A DNA stretch of 64,000 nucleotides from Inia geoffrensis. Taxonomy: Eukaryota; Chordata; Mammalia; Artiodactyla; Iniidae. Positions 1-10,680 of the stretch are shown piece after piece (the stretch's first letter is position 1; every line of letters starts with the position of its first letter). The position numbers and the translations under genes are program-made. The notes beneath the pieces are model-generated. The model worked only from the letters and a program-made list of their open reading frames with translations, was not told the DNA's origin and did not search any database. The DNA lies in the NCBI GenBank assembly GCA_036417435.1, contig CM070911.1, positions 4,030,001 through 4,094,000 on the forward strand. Reading direction: 5' to 3'.

Positions 1-19
1 AGATTACTCGAAAAATAAA

Positions 20-196
20 AAAAATAAAACCATAATATGATTCATCAATACCACTCCTGGATATATATCCAAAGGAAATAAAGTCACTATATTGAAGAGA
101 TATCTACACTTACATGTGCATTGCAGCATTATTTATAATAGCCAAGACATGGAAACAACCCAAGTGTCCATCAACAGATGAATGAATAAAGAAAAT

Positions 197-232
<36 letters not shown>

Positions 233-665
233 GGATATTATTCACTCACAAAAAGGAAAGAAACCCTGTCTTTGTGATAACATGGATAGACTTTGTGGAC
301 ACTATGATAAATAAAATAAGTCAGACATAGAAAGACAAATACAATATATTTTCACATGCAGCCAAGAGGAGCCTAAGAAGACGTGTTGTTTAAATGTAAT
401 ATAATAACCTGCTTAGGAATTTGGATCAGAGGGAAAAAAATAAGATATTAGTAACTAAGGAATCTGAGTAAGTATGGACTTCAGTTAATAATATTTGTTC
501 AATATTGGTTCATTAATTGTAACAATAGTACCACACTACTGTAGGATGTTGATAACAGGGGAAACTGGGTGTGGGGTATATGAGAACTCTCTGAGTTATT
601 TTTGCCATTTTTTGTGAAGGTAAAATTATTTTTAAAAATGTTTTACTTTAAAATTATTATAAAAG
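20..665 (+). mobile_element. Old LINE-1 3' end (ORF2 tail plus 3' UTR)
   Basis: The left part reads as the degenerate C-terminus of L1 ORF2: the phrases for a pre-formed target, 'CIAALFIIAKTW' and 'CPSTDE' can be read in translation near 110-185. A long non-coding 3' UTR-like stretch follows. The frame is interrupted by stops and by a CA microsatellite. The copy is 5'-truncated, and its left edge may lie outside the window. Much more diverged than the element at 34-41 kb, so an older L1 subfamily is inferred. Confidence 0.75.
201..231. repeat. (CA)n microsatellite
   Basis: An uninterrupted CA dinucleotide run of about 15 units. It lies inside the old L1 copy, at the ORF2 position where L1 normally reads as a short TATATACAC motif before AATGGAATATT. 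Confidence 0.97.
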
Positions 666-828
666 AAAAGAACTGTTTAGTATAATTGAGATAGGAAATT
701 TACACAGATGTTACCTTGGTCACCGATTAAAATGCCCTCCTCACCTAAAAAAAAAATAAAGAACTTTTTCCCATGGAATATTCATAATAGTAATCAGCAT
801 CTTCCCTGAGAACTCCAACAGATGTGTC

Positions 829-1022
829 TTACTGGGAAGCATCTGAGGCCTTCTGAAGCCTGCAGAAATTCTCATATGTATTGATGGCAAAGAGAATTAT
901 AATGAACAGAGTATAAAGTAACAGACGTGTCAGGATGGATTTGACCAGACTCCAACTTCTGGAAGACATTCCAACTGACAGCCTGCTGTACTGTACAAGG
1001 TTTTCCACAATTTCTCCTTCTT
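829..1022 (-). CDS. Candidate terminal coding exon, tail-anchored membrane protein (unidentified)
   Basis: On the minus strand the tract TTGCTGCTGTCCTATAACTT followed by TTCAG gives a good 3' splice acceptor, with the AG at 1024-1023. An open frame in phase 1 then runs about 63 codons to a TAA at 831-829. The peptide has a polar N-terminal half (EGEIVENLVQYSRLSVG), then a basic stretch (Ser-Leu-Val-Lys, Arg), and then a hydrophobic run of about 15 residues (LLLYTLFIIILFAIN). It ends in a short polar tail containing Cys, Arg and Lys. This is what the last exon of a single-pass tail-anchored protein would look like. No ATG opens the frame, which supports an internal or terminal exon over a standalone gene. 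I do not recognise the family, see no poly(A) signal close downstream, and found no partner exon in the window. It could instead be a chance frame or a pseudogene. Confidence 0.4.
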
Positions 1023-1047
1023 CTGAAAAGTTATAGGACAGCAGCAA

Positions 1048-2429
1048 GCATAAACAAAAGCGATCTGACCTGCTACTGCATAGGAGTCCTCATTCCATTT
1101 CTTTATCACACTTGTGTCTTAGGTCGAAGAGCCTTCCTGACCTTCTTCCTCTTTCTCTCTCTCCTTAATGTTACTGAGCCCTGCACCACACAAAAGCAGG
1201 TAGTATGGGTCAGGTGATTGTTATCCACTGAGACCAAGAATGCCAGAAACCACACAACTAGACTACAGAATTATAGATGCAAGTCTAAAGTTAGGTATCC
1301 TTAACGATCTCACTTTTCCTCTCCAGTGTAAGACTGCCCAGAATGGTCTGGCAAACACAAACCTCCATTGGTCTGACTAATACTTTCCAAGGACAACTCT
1401 CCATTTACAGGAAAATCATTTAATAAAGATTAGTCCTAAAATCCTGAAAAGTCCCAATACAGTACAGACAGAACAAATTTTCAAAACAGTTTGAAATTGA
1501 ATTTCTGTTACTAAATTAATCTGAATATTGAATATTTGTGTGTTATCCAACTTCACACTCAAATTCACAGCATTTTCATATATCAATGCATGGGATCCTC
1601 ACTACTGGGCCAAGAAGATATGACCAGGCTTTGCATGGTCCTCCCTACATCACGTCCTGGGTTCCAGAGATCCTGGAATTTCTTGCCTGTCTGACTCTGA
1701 GTCTCCATAGGCCCTGGATGTGTGCAGGGTTCTCTTTTCTGGCTTCACAGACACATTGTGTTGTCATTTTGCAGACCTGGGTCTGGGGAGTAGTTAAGGG
1801 GGAGGAGGTGTGCATGGCACAGACCTGAGTGCTGATGCATCCTCACCAAGGTGCTGAATGGCTCAGCATAAGGGAGGGACCCAGGGCTGGGAAGAGAAGA
1901 CCTGCAGCCTCTATTTGTACTCTCAGGGGAAGTCATATTTTCATCCAAGATTCAATTTTCAATTTGAGTAAAATATAAGGGAAAATCCCACATAGAGGTT
2001 GATGATTTGGGTTTAGCTGATGATAGAGCACATGTTCCAGAAGGCCGAGGCCGTTGCTGAGGCCATTGACAAAGTCAGGTCCTGTGACATACAGAATGCT
2101 TGTGGGCGGCTCTAGGAATCCAGACTATCTAGACGTCTCACATGGATCATGGTAACTGATTAAGTGGGTGAGACATGACTGCAGGAGTCCAAACTCTACT
2201 CCCTGTTGCCATCCTGCTTTTTATAGTTGGTTTTGCTCTTTGTTGAAAAAAGCAATGTGGTATAAACAGATTAATATGAACTTTAAAGTCAAATAAGTTT
2301 ATATCTTTACTCTGACACTTTATCAGCTGAGTGACTTTAAACAAGAAATGTATCCTCTAGGTGTCTCAACTCTCTCACAGTCTTATAGGAATATTACAGA
2401 GTCACACAAAGATGGTAGATGTCAGAAAA
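1048..2429. other. No gene seen
   Basis: No repeat or coding frame that I recognise. If the minus-strand exon at 829-1022 is real, this stretch is the intron before it. Short open frames here on both strands lack splice sites and family features. Confidence 0.5.
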
Positions 2430-2520
2430 GGAATAACAGCAATCTACATGGAAGCAACATAAACATCCATTGACAGATGAATGGGTAAAGAAGATGTGGT
2501 ATATGTATATATATATTCCA

Positions 2521-2603
<83 letters not shown>

Positions 2604-3093
2604 ATGGAATACACACACGCACACACACACACACACAATGGAATATTACTCAGCCATAAAAAAGAATTAAATAATGCCATTTGCAGCAACATGGATAGAC
2701 CTAGAGATGATCATACTAAGTGATGTAAGTCAGACAGAGAAAGACAAATATATCACTTATATGTGGAATCTAGAAAAATGATACAACTGAACTTATTTAC
2801 AAAACAGAAACAGACTCACAGACATAGAAAACAAAATTATGGTTACCAAAGTAGAAAGAGGGGAGGGACAAATTAGGATTTTGTGATTAACATATACACA
2901 CTACTATATATCAAACAATAAACAATAAGGACTAACTGTATAACACAGGGAACTATATTCAATACATTATAATAACCTATAATGGAAAAGAATCTGAAAA
3001 AGAATAAATATATATGTATGTGCAACTGAATCACTTTGTTGTACTCCTGAAACTAATACAAAATTGTAAATCAACTATACTTCAAGTAAAAAA
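2430..3093 (+). mobile_element. LINE-1 3' end
   Basis: The tail of ORF2 is readable (TDEWVKK before the repeat tract, MEYYSAIKK after it). The L1 3' UTR follows: the phrases AACTATATTCAATACATTAT, AATGGAAAAGAATCTGAAAA, CTGAATCACTTTGTTGTAC and CCTGAAACTAATACAAAATT are diagnostic. It ends in an A-rich tail near 3090. The copy is 5'-truncated, and the ORF2 tail is split by a long TA/CA microsatellite. Confidence 0.9.
2526..2637. repeat. (TA)n-(CA)n compound microsatellite inside L1
   Basis: About 33 TA units at 2526-2591 run into CA units. Then comes AATGGAAT, a second CA run with one CG, and AATGGAAT again. Repetition of the AATGGAAT flank suggests slippage or duplication of the boundary. Overlapping open frames full of alternating Tyr-Ile or Cys-Val arise from this tract and are not genes. 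Confidence 0.95.
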
Positions 3094-3129
3094 AAAATTG
3101 TCTATGAGAAAAAAAGAAATACATGCAAT

Positions 3130-3345
3130 CTAGTCTGGGTTCTATCAAAAGCTTTGTGATTTGGGAAAGTTACTTAACCTCTATGAGTCTCAGTTTCCAT
3201 GGTTATAAAACAGAATGCTAATAGTAATATTACCCATCTCATAGCATCACTGTAAGAGTTAAATACATGTGTGCAACAAAGGCCTTTCAAAATGATTAGC
3301 CTATGGCAGACATTCAATAAACATTATTGACCCAACCCTGACTCT
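3130..3345 (+). mobile_element. MIR SINE
   Basis: Recognisable by the MIR core order: GTTACTTAACCTCTATGAGT, then CTCAGTTTCC, the AATAGTAATATTACCCATCTC segment, and a GCAGACATTCAATAAAC end. Orientation follows from the tRNA-like head at the left. Diverged, as expected for this ancient mammalian family. Confidence 0.8.
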
Positions 3346-4334
3346 CCATCATGGATCTTAGACTACATCTGTCTCTTTCTTTTTATACATTTAACACAGA
3401 TCCAATCTTTTTTTTCTTTCTGGTTTTGCCCAATTTATGCCATCCCCCAAATAAAACATTTCCCCTTCCCTATGGTTTCTACTAAATTTTATTTGTACTA
3501 TTATGTATCTTTCCTTTGGGGCACTAAATTCTTTACATGATTGTAATGGGTTTACTTAATTTGAAATGAACAAATATATCAATTTAGCAGCCAACAGTTA
3601 AACTGTATTTTTTATTATTTTAGTATTTTCTGTGAACTGTATCACTTTTTCTTAAAAAAAAAAAAAAAGAAAAAGAAAATAATTGATGGCCTCTCCCCTG
3701 GACTTTTACTTAAAAAAATGTACTTACTTCGTCATAATAGTTAAATGAAAAAGCTTCTTAATATCACTATGAATTATTTAACTGAAGAATTACCATCAGA
3801 GGCACAGTAGGAAAAATTGTCCATAAGCCTCACAAAGACGTAAGTTCACCTACCATTCAACTCACGTGATCATTGATTTTAATGAGGTCAGAGAGTGAAC
3901 GGAGGGGGAGTAAGAACATTTCCACGATTCCCACCATCAGGGAAGGCAGAGGACTTTTACTCACGCCCCTAATCCATACCAGAGGCTCAATCAATATCAG
4001 AGGACCCTTCATCCTCATTAACTGAGTCAAAGAAAAGTCTCTCTGCTTCCAGTTTGAACGACAAAACAGCGAGGGCTACCCAGTGGAGTGGATTTTCCAA
4101 TGCTTAACTTCTTGGATTAGGGACTGAGAAGTGCAATTAAGAACAGCTGGCCTTGGAAGCCGCCCTCTCCCTTAAGAGCATTGCCCTGCAGATGACCGCC
4201 CTGCTTGGCTGGGGTCAAGTTTACGGCTTTAGAATCGATGGATTACAGTAGGGCTGCTAGGCACTTAGGCTGTATACAGGGCAAGGGGGCAGTGGCTGGC
4301 AGGGAAGGGTCTCTGGGAAGCAGCGAGGAGAACT
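3346..4334. other. No gene seen
   Basis: Contains an A-rich run near 3654-3680 but no repeat family or coding frame that I recognise. Confidence 0.5.
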
Positions 4335-4545
4335 TGACTTTCATCTCTGCTCTAACATGAGGAGATATCCCAACTGTCACAAGCACGTCACATAGCCAGT
4401 GCATCTCAGTTTCTTTATACCTGTAAAATTAAAGGTCACAACTCCTATCCTACTCATCCTACAGAATTGTTGTGAGAATAAATAAACAGGAAACAAACAA
4501 ATGCTTTTCAAACTGTAAAGTGCTGTGCAGTAAGGGGAAGTAGGA
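4335..4545 (+). mobile_element. MIR SINE
   Basis: The MIR-like sequence includes CATCTCAGTTTCTTTATACC, then ATTGTTGTGAGAATAAATAA, and the downstream TGTAAAGTGCTGTGCAGTA. The weak head matches indicate an old, diverged copy. Confidence 0.7.
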
Positions 4546-4754
4546 TGATTTACAGAGGACTGAGGGTGACAGAGATGATCCCAGGTCAGGAGCCCAACAA
4601 CGCAGCAGGTTTCACCCTAGCCCCACCCTAACCCTTGTAACAGCATCTTCCATCTTGGCCTCAGATCTGTGGGTACCTCCATCCAGGAGTATTCTCTCAC
4701 CTACCGCATCTGCAGGAAGAAACCAGGCCCTGTGTAGGGAGGAGAAAACCTAAC

Positions 4755-5005
4755 ACTTGTAGGTTGTCCAAGGGGGGTTAGACAATCCCACATAGCGATT
4801 TAATTCCCACAACTACTTTTGGCATTGCTCTTATCATCATCCCCATCATCATCATCATCATCAATTCATATTTAAGACTGAAAATATAAAAAGCTACAAA
4901 AGGTCAAGTATCTTGACATCAGATGGCCAATTCATGGAGGAGCCGTGATTCAAAACTAGATTCAAAACTAGATCCATCTAAATACAATCCATGCTCTTTT
5001 TGTTG
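4755..5005 (-). mobile_element. MIR SINE with (ATC)n expansion
   Basis: Read on the minus strand, this matches the MIR order: the head side lies near 4990 and the TTATTATCCCC-like centre has become an ATC trinucleotide run at 4844-4863. AAAGGTCAAGTATCTTGACA on the plus strand corresponds to the inverted 'aaggtcacacagct' part. A short tandem copy, ATTCAAAACTAG twice, sits near 4950-4973. Confidence 0.6.
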
Positions 5006-5194
5006 TCCCACAATCAATGGAGTGTGAGATCTGAAAAGAAATAAAGCCCTGAAATTATAAGAACTAAGTCAATTTTTTCATTAGCAGAATTAGCATCAAT
5101 GCAATGTTACTTAGATAAGCTATGCTTCAGTTGACTAGATATTTTATGCCGTGGGATAGATAAAGCACAAGAACACTATTCGGAGAGGGTCCTA

Positions 5195-5500
5195 TTTCTG
5201 GAGTACATTTTCCTAAGAAAGTTAGTTAATCTCTCTGGACCTCAGTCTCCTGATCTGTGAAAAAGACAAAACAAACAAACAAACAAACAAACAAACAAAC
5301 AAAAAACCGACCAACCAACAAAAAAACCCCTGTAAACATTCTTGGAGGCTTACCATGTAGCAGAAACGTAGAACTGTTCTGAGCACTTTCTATATACAGC
5401 CTGTCTAATCCTCCCAAGGATGTCATATGTAACCATGTTACATAGACAACAGGAAGGTACAGAAGGTGCAATAATCTTTCCAGGGTCACAAATTAGTGTA
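5195..5500. repeat. Two MIR fragments around a (CAAA)n microsatellite
   Basis: A plus-oriented MIR piece (GTTAGTTAATCTCTCTGGAC, CTCAGTCTCC) ends near 5262. A CAAA run of about nine units fills 5266-5302. A minus-oriented MIR piece follows at about 5335-5500, seen in CTTTCCAGGGTCACAAATTA. The opposite orientations mean these are two separate insertions or an inversion. Confidence 0.6.
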
Positions 5501-7402
5501 TGGTGATGATGTAGCTTTCAAATCAAATGATACATAAGGTCTCTATAGCTCTAAAATTATACATTTCTAATTTTTGTCCAGAAGTAAATTAAAAGTTAAA
5601 AAATTATAAGTTTATGATACACATCTATAGAAATAATGTTTCCTTTCTTCCAGGGATTTCTAGAAAATTGATGAAAGCATAAAGTATCATTTACTTATAT
5701 ATATAGCTTCAAATGACTTTTCTCAAGAATTCACGTTTGAGCAAATGTGTGTGTATGGTGAAGATAGCATCCTGCTAGTAGAAAGATAAATTGAAAAAAA
5801 AGTTTACTAGGAATTGTTCACAATATAACGTTATGTGTAAAAAGCACAGCACAAAAGTTGTATGTTCAGCATGATCTAAATCATAATGAAATCTATATAA
5901 ATATGAGTAGAGGAGGGGAAAAGAAAAGACTACAGGTAATTATACCAAAGTGTTCACAGTAGTTTTTCTTCTGAAAACTGAGATTATGGAATTAAAATTT
6001 TTCCTTTCTGTGTATGTTTTTTAGCCTCCAAACTTTCTGTTGCATATTTTTACAATAAGAAAACAAACTTATTTTCAAATAAGAATAAAGTATGTCTACT
6101 AATAATATAATTATTTTAATATTTATTAGACTAGAAAGAGCTCAGGAACCTTAAGAGCATTTTAAGTACTTTAACAGTGTTTTGTAATTGTGTCTTTAAC
6201 AGACTGAAGGCTCAGCCCTGATTGGACCCACTGCAGGGCAAGCTACCAGCAGTGTCAGAAGTTCAGGGAACATGATGAATATCTGTGTCAATAAATGTGG
6301 CCATTAGGTGGCTTCCTTTATTTTATTACTTTCTGCTCCAATTCTGGCTTTTTTCCCACTGGGGATTACCCTGGATAAAAGACCTTGATTCTTGTTTTCC
6401 AAGTATTTGTGTGAACATTCTGTGAACTTGACCTGTCTGGCCACCCTGAGCTTGCCATGGGAACCCGGGCAGAAATGCTCCGTGGGGATCTGCCTGGCTC
6501 AGTGCTGGGCTTGGGAAGGACAAGGACAGAGGGAAGGACAGACAGCCCAGGGCAGTGAATCAGGGAGGAAACCTCAGCCCCTGACCCACTGACCCATTCC
6601 CAGGGGGAAGGAAGTTGTTGATGGGCGTTGCCTTGGCAAGGAATCTCTTTCAACAACTTTGTGTTTTTGACCCCATGCGTCACAAACACCACCCTGCTTG
6701 TTTTGAATAGTCATAGGAATGGCCAACAGCTTCATTTTCCACCATTTGTTACTTTGATATACACACACACATATCCATCTCAACAACTTAGATGCTATTT
6801 CAAGTAAAACAGCCACAGTATCTTAAGATGTAGACACACCGCTTCTGTGTACACAGGGCTCTGTGTCTGGAACATAACCAATTTAAATAAATAACATTTC
6901 TTTGAGGCTAGTGGCAGAGAAAGAGGAAAAATGCAAACCCAAAGACGTTCAGAGAATTCTTACCATAGCCTTATGGTTTCTTTGTAGTAGTAAAAATCCA
7001 AGGATAAAAAGAGGATAAAGCATTCTGTCTGGCTGAAGGATTCTGTCTCATTTTCAATATGCTTAATGGACCATTCAGGTAATAGCCTGAAAGATGTCAC
7101 TGCAACTGAGCATGTGATGAGAGAAAGGGCCTTGGCCTTTCCCTGCCATTGCTGTTAGAGCCGAAATCTACCACTGCTGGGCATGATTACTGGCCTTCTC
7201 AACCATGGAGCGGCCTGATCCAGTGCAACTCAGAAGTCCCATTAAGTACACATAGCATAAACCCTCTGCCCTCTGTAATAAGGGAATTCCTGAAAAAACA
7301 GAATTAGTATTAGGAGTCCCTCTAATATGGAAAGTTATTAGTATAATGTATTCAGCAGGGAGAAAAAACATTAAATTTGAATATGTCAAAAATAGCAAAG
7401 CA
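5501..7402. other. No gene seen; possible old L1-like piece
   Basis: The part from about 5815 to 6080 resembles old L1 3' UTR sequence, with weak support. The rest, including short GC-richer sequence at 6430-6700, is unassigned. Short open frames on both strands near 6326-6816 show no family features. Confidence 0.4.
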
Positions 7403-7629
7403 GGGCTGCCCTGGTGGCGCAGTGGTTGAGAGTCTGCCTGCCGATGCAGGGGACATGGGTTGGTGCCCCGGTCTGAGAAGATCCCACATGCTGCAGAGCG
7501 GCTGGGCCCGTGAGCCATGGCCACTGAGCCTGCGCGTCCGGAGCCTGTGCTCCGCAATGGGAGAGGCCACAACAGTGAGAGGCCCGCGTACTGCAAAAAA
7601 AAAAAGAAAAGGAAAAAAAAAAAAAAAAA
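7403..7629 (+). mobile_element. Cetacean tRNA-derived SINE (CHR type)
   Basis: Full-length copy starting at GGGCTGCCCTGGTGGCGCAG and ending in an interrupted A tail at 7595-7629. The pol III A box (TGGCGCAGTGG) is intact. The B box reads GGGTTGGTGCC instead of GGGTTCGTGCC, so its key C is lost and transcription is probably weakened. The short flanking match CAAAGC on both sides could be a remnant target-site duplication, but it is too short to be sure. Confidence 0.95.
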
Positions 7630-7686
7630 CAAAGCGTAAGTAGAACGAATTCTATATTTGGGATCTGGTAACAGATTATCCAATTT

Positions 7687-7745
7687 GTGTATGTGTGTGT
7701 GTGTGCGCGTGTGTGTGCATGTGTGTGCATGTGTATGTGTGTGTG
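7687..7745. repeat. (TG)n microsatellite, interrupted
   Basis: Alternating TG with CG and CA/TA interruptions over about 59 bases. Purine-pyrimidine alternation of this kind can adopt Z-DNA. Confidence 0.95.
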
Positions 7746-7762
7746 TTAGTTAATTTTTATTG

Positions 7763-7821
7763 GCTGATTCATTTTGTTGTGCAGTGGAGGCTAACACAAC
7801 ATTGTAAAGCAGTCATACTAC
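7763..7821 (+). mobile_element. Short LINE-1 3' terminal fragment
   Basis: The order CTGATTCATTTTGTTGTGCA, CTAACACAACATTGTAAAGC matches the last 60 bases of the L1 3' UTR seen intact near 41060-41130. No ORF2 sequence precedes it. Confidence 0.7.
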
Positions 7822-8764
7822 AGATTATCCAGTTTTGTATGAACACTGACCACATTCATCTGCAGAAGTCCCTTTTGTGTTTGTGTTTCCGTGTTGCATT
7901 TGAAAATACTAAGGCCTATGGATAATGTATGTCAGCTTCATATCTGTATTGCTTTTTTATTCTTTCTGAATTGAATGTAAATATAAATAAAACCTTGACC
8001 TTCATATTAAGAGCTCTACCAAAAGCTTCCTTTGTTTGCAAAGGATATCACTAGGTTCCCTCATATGAAGCTCCAGGGTGAGTGGAACATAAAAAAAACC
8101 CCACCACTTTCTGTTAGAAATTCAGAAAACCCTTTCATTTTTCTTTCTTTAAATATAAACTCTATATAACTTCTGTCAAAAGCAAAGAAAAGCCCAGTGG
8201 GTACCTGAGCTATGGCGATATTTCCCCAGCTGAAAAATGAATGTACATTCATAAGCATTAAGCCCGGTGAGAGGAGGGGGAGGGGGGAGGGGAAGGGGGA
8301 GTGGCTGGATGAAAAATCAGAACCTCATTCTGATCACATCAATAGCAAGACCAGAATCCTGACACTGACCTTTTTTTTTTTATTATTGATTTGTGTTTTT
8401 TGCATAAAAGCATCAAATTGGATACAACTACGTAATAAAATCAGCTTGATAGGCTGAAAGAAAGAAAGAGAGAGAAGAAAAAGGAGAGAAAGGGAAGAAG
8501 AGGCTGAAAAGTCAGGTTCTGAAAGCAGAGAACAGTGAAAATTGTTATGGGGGTATTTTATAGACTCTCACTAGTACAAACACACAAACTGTACACTCCG
8601 TTGACCAGGCTTAAAGAGAATTAGAGCTGGATGTTAAAACTATCTTCATTGTTTTAGGGGAAAAAAAACTTTCAGTTTTTAAGTTTTCAGGAAAATCTAT
8701 ACTACATTCAAAATTTAAAACAAAGCCTGAGAAGTCCCATAATCTAGGGCTGATGAAAATGTTA
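7822..8764. other. No gene seen; G-run cluster and polypurine tract
   Basis: Four G runs (8276-8280, 8282-8287, 8289-8292, 8295-8299) are separated by 1-2 bases. A long purine tract follows at about 8456-8505. No coding frame or transposon was recognised. Confidence 0.6.
8276..8299 (+). other. Predicted G-quadruplex motif
   Basis: Runs of 5, 6, 4 and 5 guanines with loops of 1, 1 and 2 bases fit the standard G4 pattern with very short loops. The motif stands alone, with no promoter feature seen next to it. Confidence 0.7.
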
Positions 8765-8965
8765 TCTGAAGCCAGGCAGCTCTGTTGAATCCTGGATTTG
8801 TACTTTTAGCTGAGCAAATATTTGTAAGATTCTTAATGGTGCCTCAGGTTTCTCATCAGAAAATGTACTAATAGTTCTGCTTAAATGACTCAGTACAGAG
8901 GATGCACTGAAAATAGTGTCTGACTCAAAGTTGGTACTCAGTAAATATTAGCTGTTATTACTACC
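8765..8965 (+). mobile_element. MIR SINE, 3' part
   Basis: Diverged MIR: GCCTCAGGTTTCTCATCAGA, then GCTTAAATGACTCAGTACAG, then GTTGGTACTCAGTAAATATT and AGCTGTTATTACTACC. The order and spacing agree with MIR/MIRb. Confidence 0.65.
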
Positions 8966-9073
8966 TAGTTATCAAGAAAAATTCAGAAGTTCAGTGAAAC
9001 CTCACTGGATCACTGAGAAAATGGAAGACATTATAGATAAGTGGTAATTCTAATTTATATCAGACTATGATTT

Positions 9074-9144
<71 letters not shown>

Positions 9145-10016
9145 GTTCATGTACACTTCATAACCTAGATTGACAAATAGTGTATTGCCAAATGAAGCTA
9201 ATTTAAGGAACATTTAAAAACAGTGGATTTACATCCATTGACATTTCTAAAAATTCTTCAAAATGATTTTTCAAGTAATTATTTCTTAGCTTTCAATTTA
9301 GTGTTACAGTTGCTTGAGATGCATTGAGAATAGTTTAAACAACTAGTGTAAACATGGTCTCCAGTTCCAAATGACTGGATACTTCTTAAATTCACATTTC
9401 TTCCACCTTAGTTTCTGGTTAAAGTATGTGAAATTCTAGGTGAGGGCTATAGGCAGTAGGTAAGAGCTGATAGCTGGAAAAGGAGAGCAGTCTCAGGAGA
9501 CAGGAAATTGTGCTCAGGTCCATACTAACTGCTTAAGAAGACAATCTGGAGTTTAGATATTTGATTTCCAAAGCAGATTTTTTCCTTCCCCTCCTTCTTT
9601 CCTGCCTTCTCTCTCTCCTTCTCTCCTTATCTCTCTCCATTCTGTCTAAAATATAAATTAGCTGTATGTGCTTTGGAGTAACTAGGGAAAGGAGAAAAGG
9701 CTTCACAGTAGTGGAGGTGGTCTCTGACCTGGGCTTATAATATAGCACGATTATTTTTCTAATTTAAGAGAAATCCTATTATAAGGGCACTGTTTTGGAG
9801 GGCCACTAAGGAATAAAACTTCACTCCAGCTAAATTCTAATGTATTATCAACTTTAAAACATTCCAAATTTGGAACTTTTAGAATATAAACATTGAATGC
9901 TGAAACAAAGAGAAAAATTTAAGAAGGACCTTTACATTTTTGCCTTTGGACTTGCACTTTTGGCCAAGATGTAACACCAGGACTCAGAGTTACTCTCTCT
10001 TACAAAATAAATAACC
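8966..10016. other. No gene seen; contains (TA)n
   Basis: A pure TA run of about 32 units fills 9077-9141. Polypyrimidine sequence lies at about 9585-9640. The rest is unassigned. Confidence 0.6.
9077..9141. repeat. (TA)n microsatellite
   Basis: About 32 uninterrupted TA units. Not inside a recognised L1 copy, unlike the TA runs near 2.5, 20.3 and 51.7 kb. Confidence 0.97.
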
Positions 10017-10187
10017 TCAGTGTTTTCTCATCAGTAATATGGAAGAATTGGATAATTTTAGGTGAAGCTTAAGGCTTACCTATGGCTTAACACAGAATTC
10101 ACTTTGAGTTGATACCAGATCTCAGGTTTAATCATTGCTCAGCATTTCCTGGTTCTTCAGTGGCAGACTCTGGATTCCAATTGCAGT
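10017..10187 (+). repeat. Copy A of an unrecognised 171-bp repeat
   Basis: Aligns without gaps to 13248-13418 with 16 mismatches in 171 bases (about 91% identity), including an identical stretch of roughly 40 bases near 10110-10150. The first 30 bases vaguely resemble a MIR segment but the remainder does not. The homology stops abruptly on both sides. On the right, an old minus-strand L1 fragment begins within about 10 bases. Confidence 0.85.
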
Positions 10188-10194
10188 GGTAAAA

Positions 10195-10560
10195 TTTTTG
10201 ATTTAAGTAGTCATGTTTTTCTTTAATACAAATTTATTTAAGTATAATTATACTTAAGGCATTCAAACTGATGGGTTTTGCTATTTGAATACACTGAAAA
10301 TATCTCAATCAAGATACTGAATACTTCCATCATACCCCAAATATTTATTTTGCCTCTTTGCAACCCAAATCTTCATCTAACCCCACCTTCAGGGAACCAC
10401 TGTATCTATTCTCTGTCACTATGGATTAGCTGGCATTTTCCTAGAATATCAAATAAGTGGTATCACTTTTTTTTGGCTTGGGTTAATTTCATGCAGCATA
10501 ATGATTTTAAGATTTATCCTTGTTCATAGATGTATCATTAGTTCCTTTTTTCCTGAATAG

Positions 10561-10596
<36 letters not shown>

Positions 10597-10680
10597 AAAC
10601 AAAGCTGCTTTGCACATCTGTGTAGAGTCTTTGTGGAGATATATGTTCTCAGTTATTTTGGGGAGTGGCTAGTATATACT
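10195..10680 (-). mobile_element. Old LINE-1 (L1M-type) fragment
   Basis: The plus strand shows the inverted L1M 3' region: AATCAAGATACTGAATACTT, CATCATACCCCAAATATTTA, then 'AACCACTG...CTGTCACTATGGATTAGC', and CCTTGTTCATAGATGTATCA. A TA run at 10565-10592 interrupts it. Confidence 0.65.

Noticed and set aside
2394..2723. Five overlapping frames rich in alternating Tyr-Ile or Thr-His
   Set aside because: They are translations of the TA/CA microsatellite inside an L1 copy.
4838..5302. Short evenly repeated units considered as a CRISPR-like array
   Set aside because: They are simple ATC and CAAA microsatellites without spacers, in a mammalian genome.
7168..7730. Open frames of up to 171 codons over the SINE on both strands
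   Set aside because: The SINE body happens to stay open in several frames. The same peptide pieces recur at 29.0, 35.3, 45.7 and 50.9 kb, which marks them as repeat-derived.
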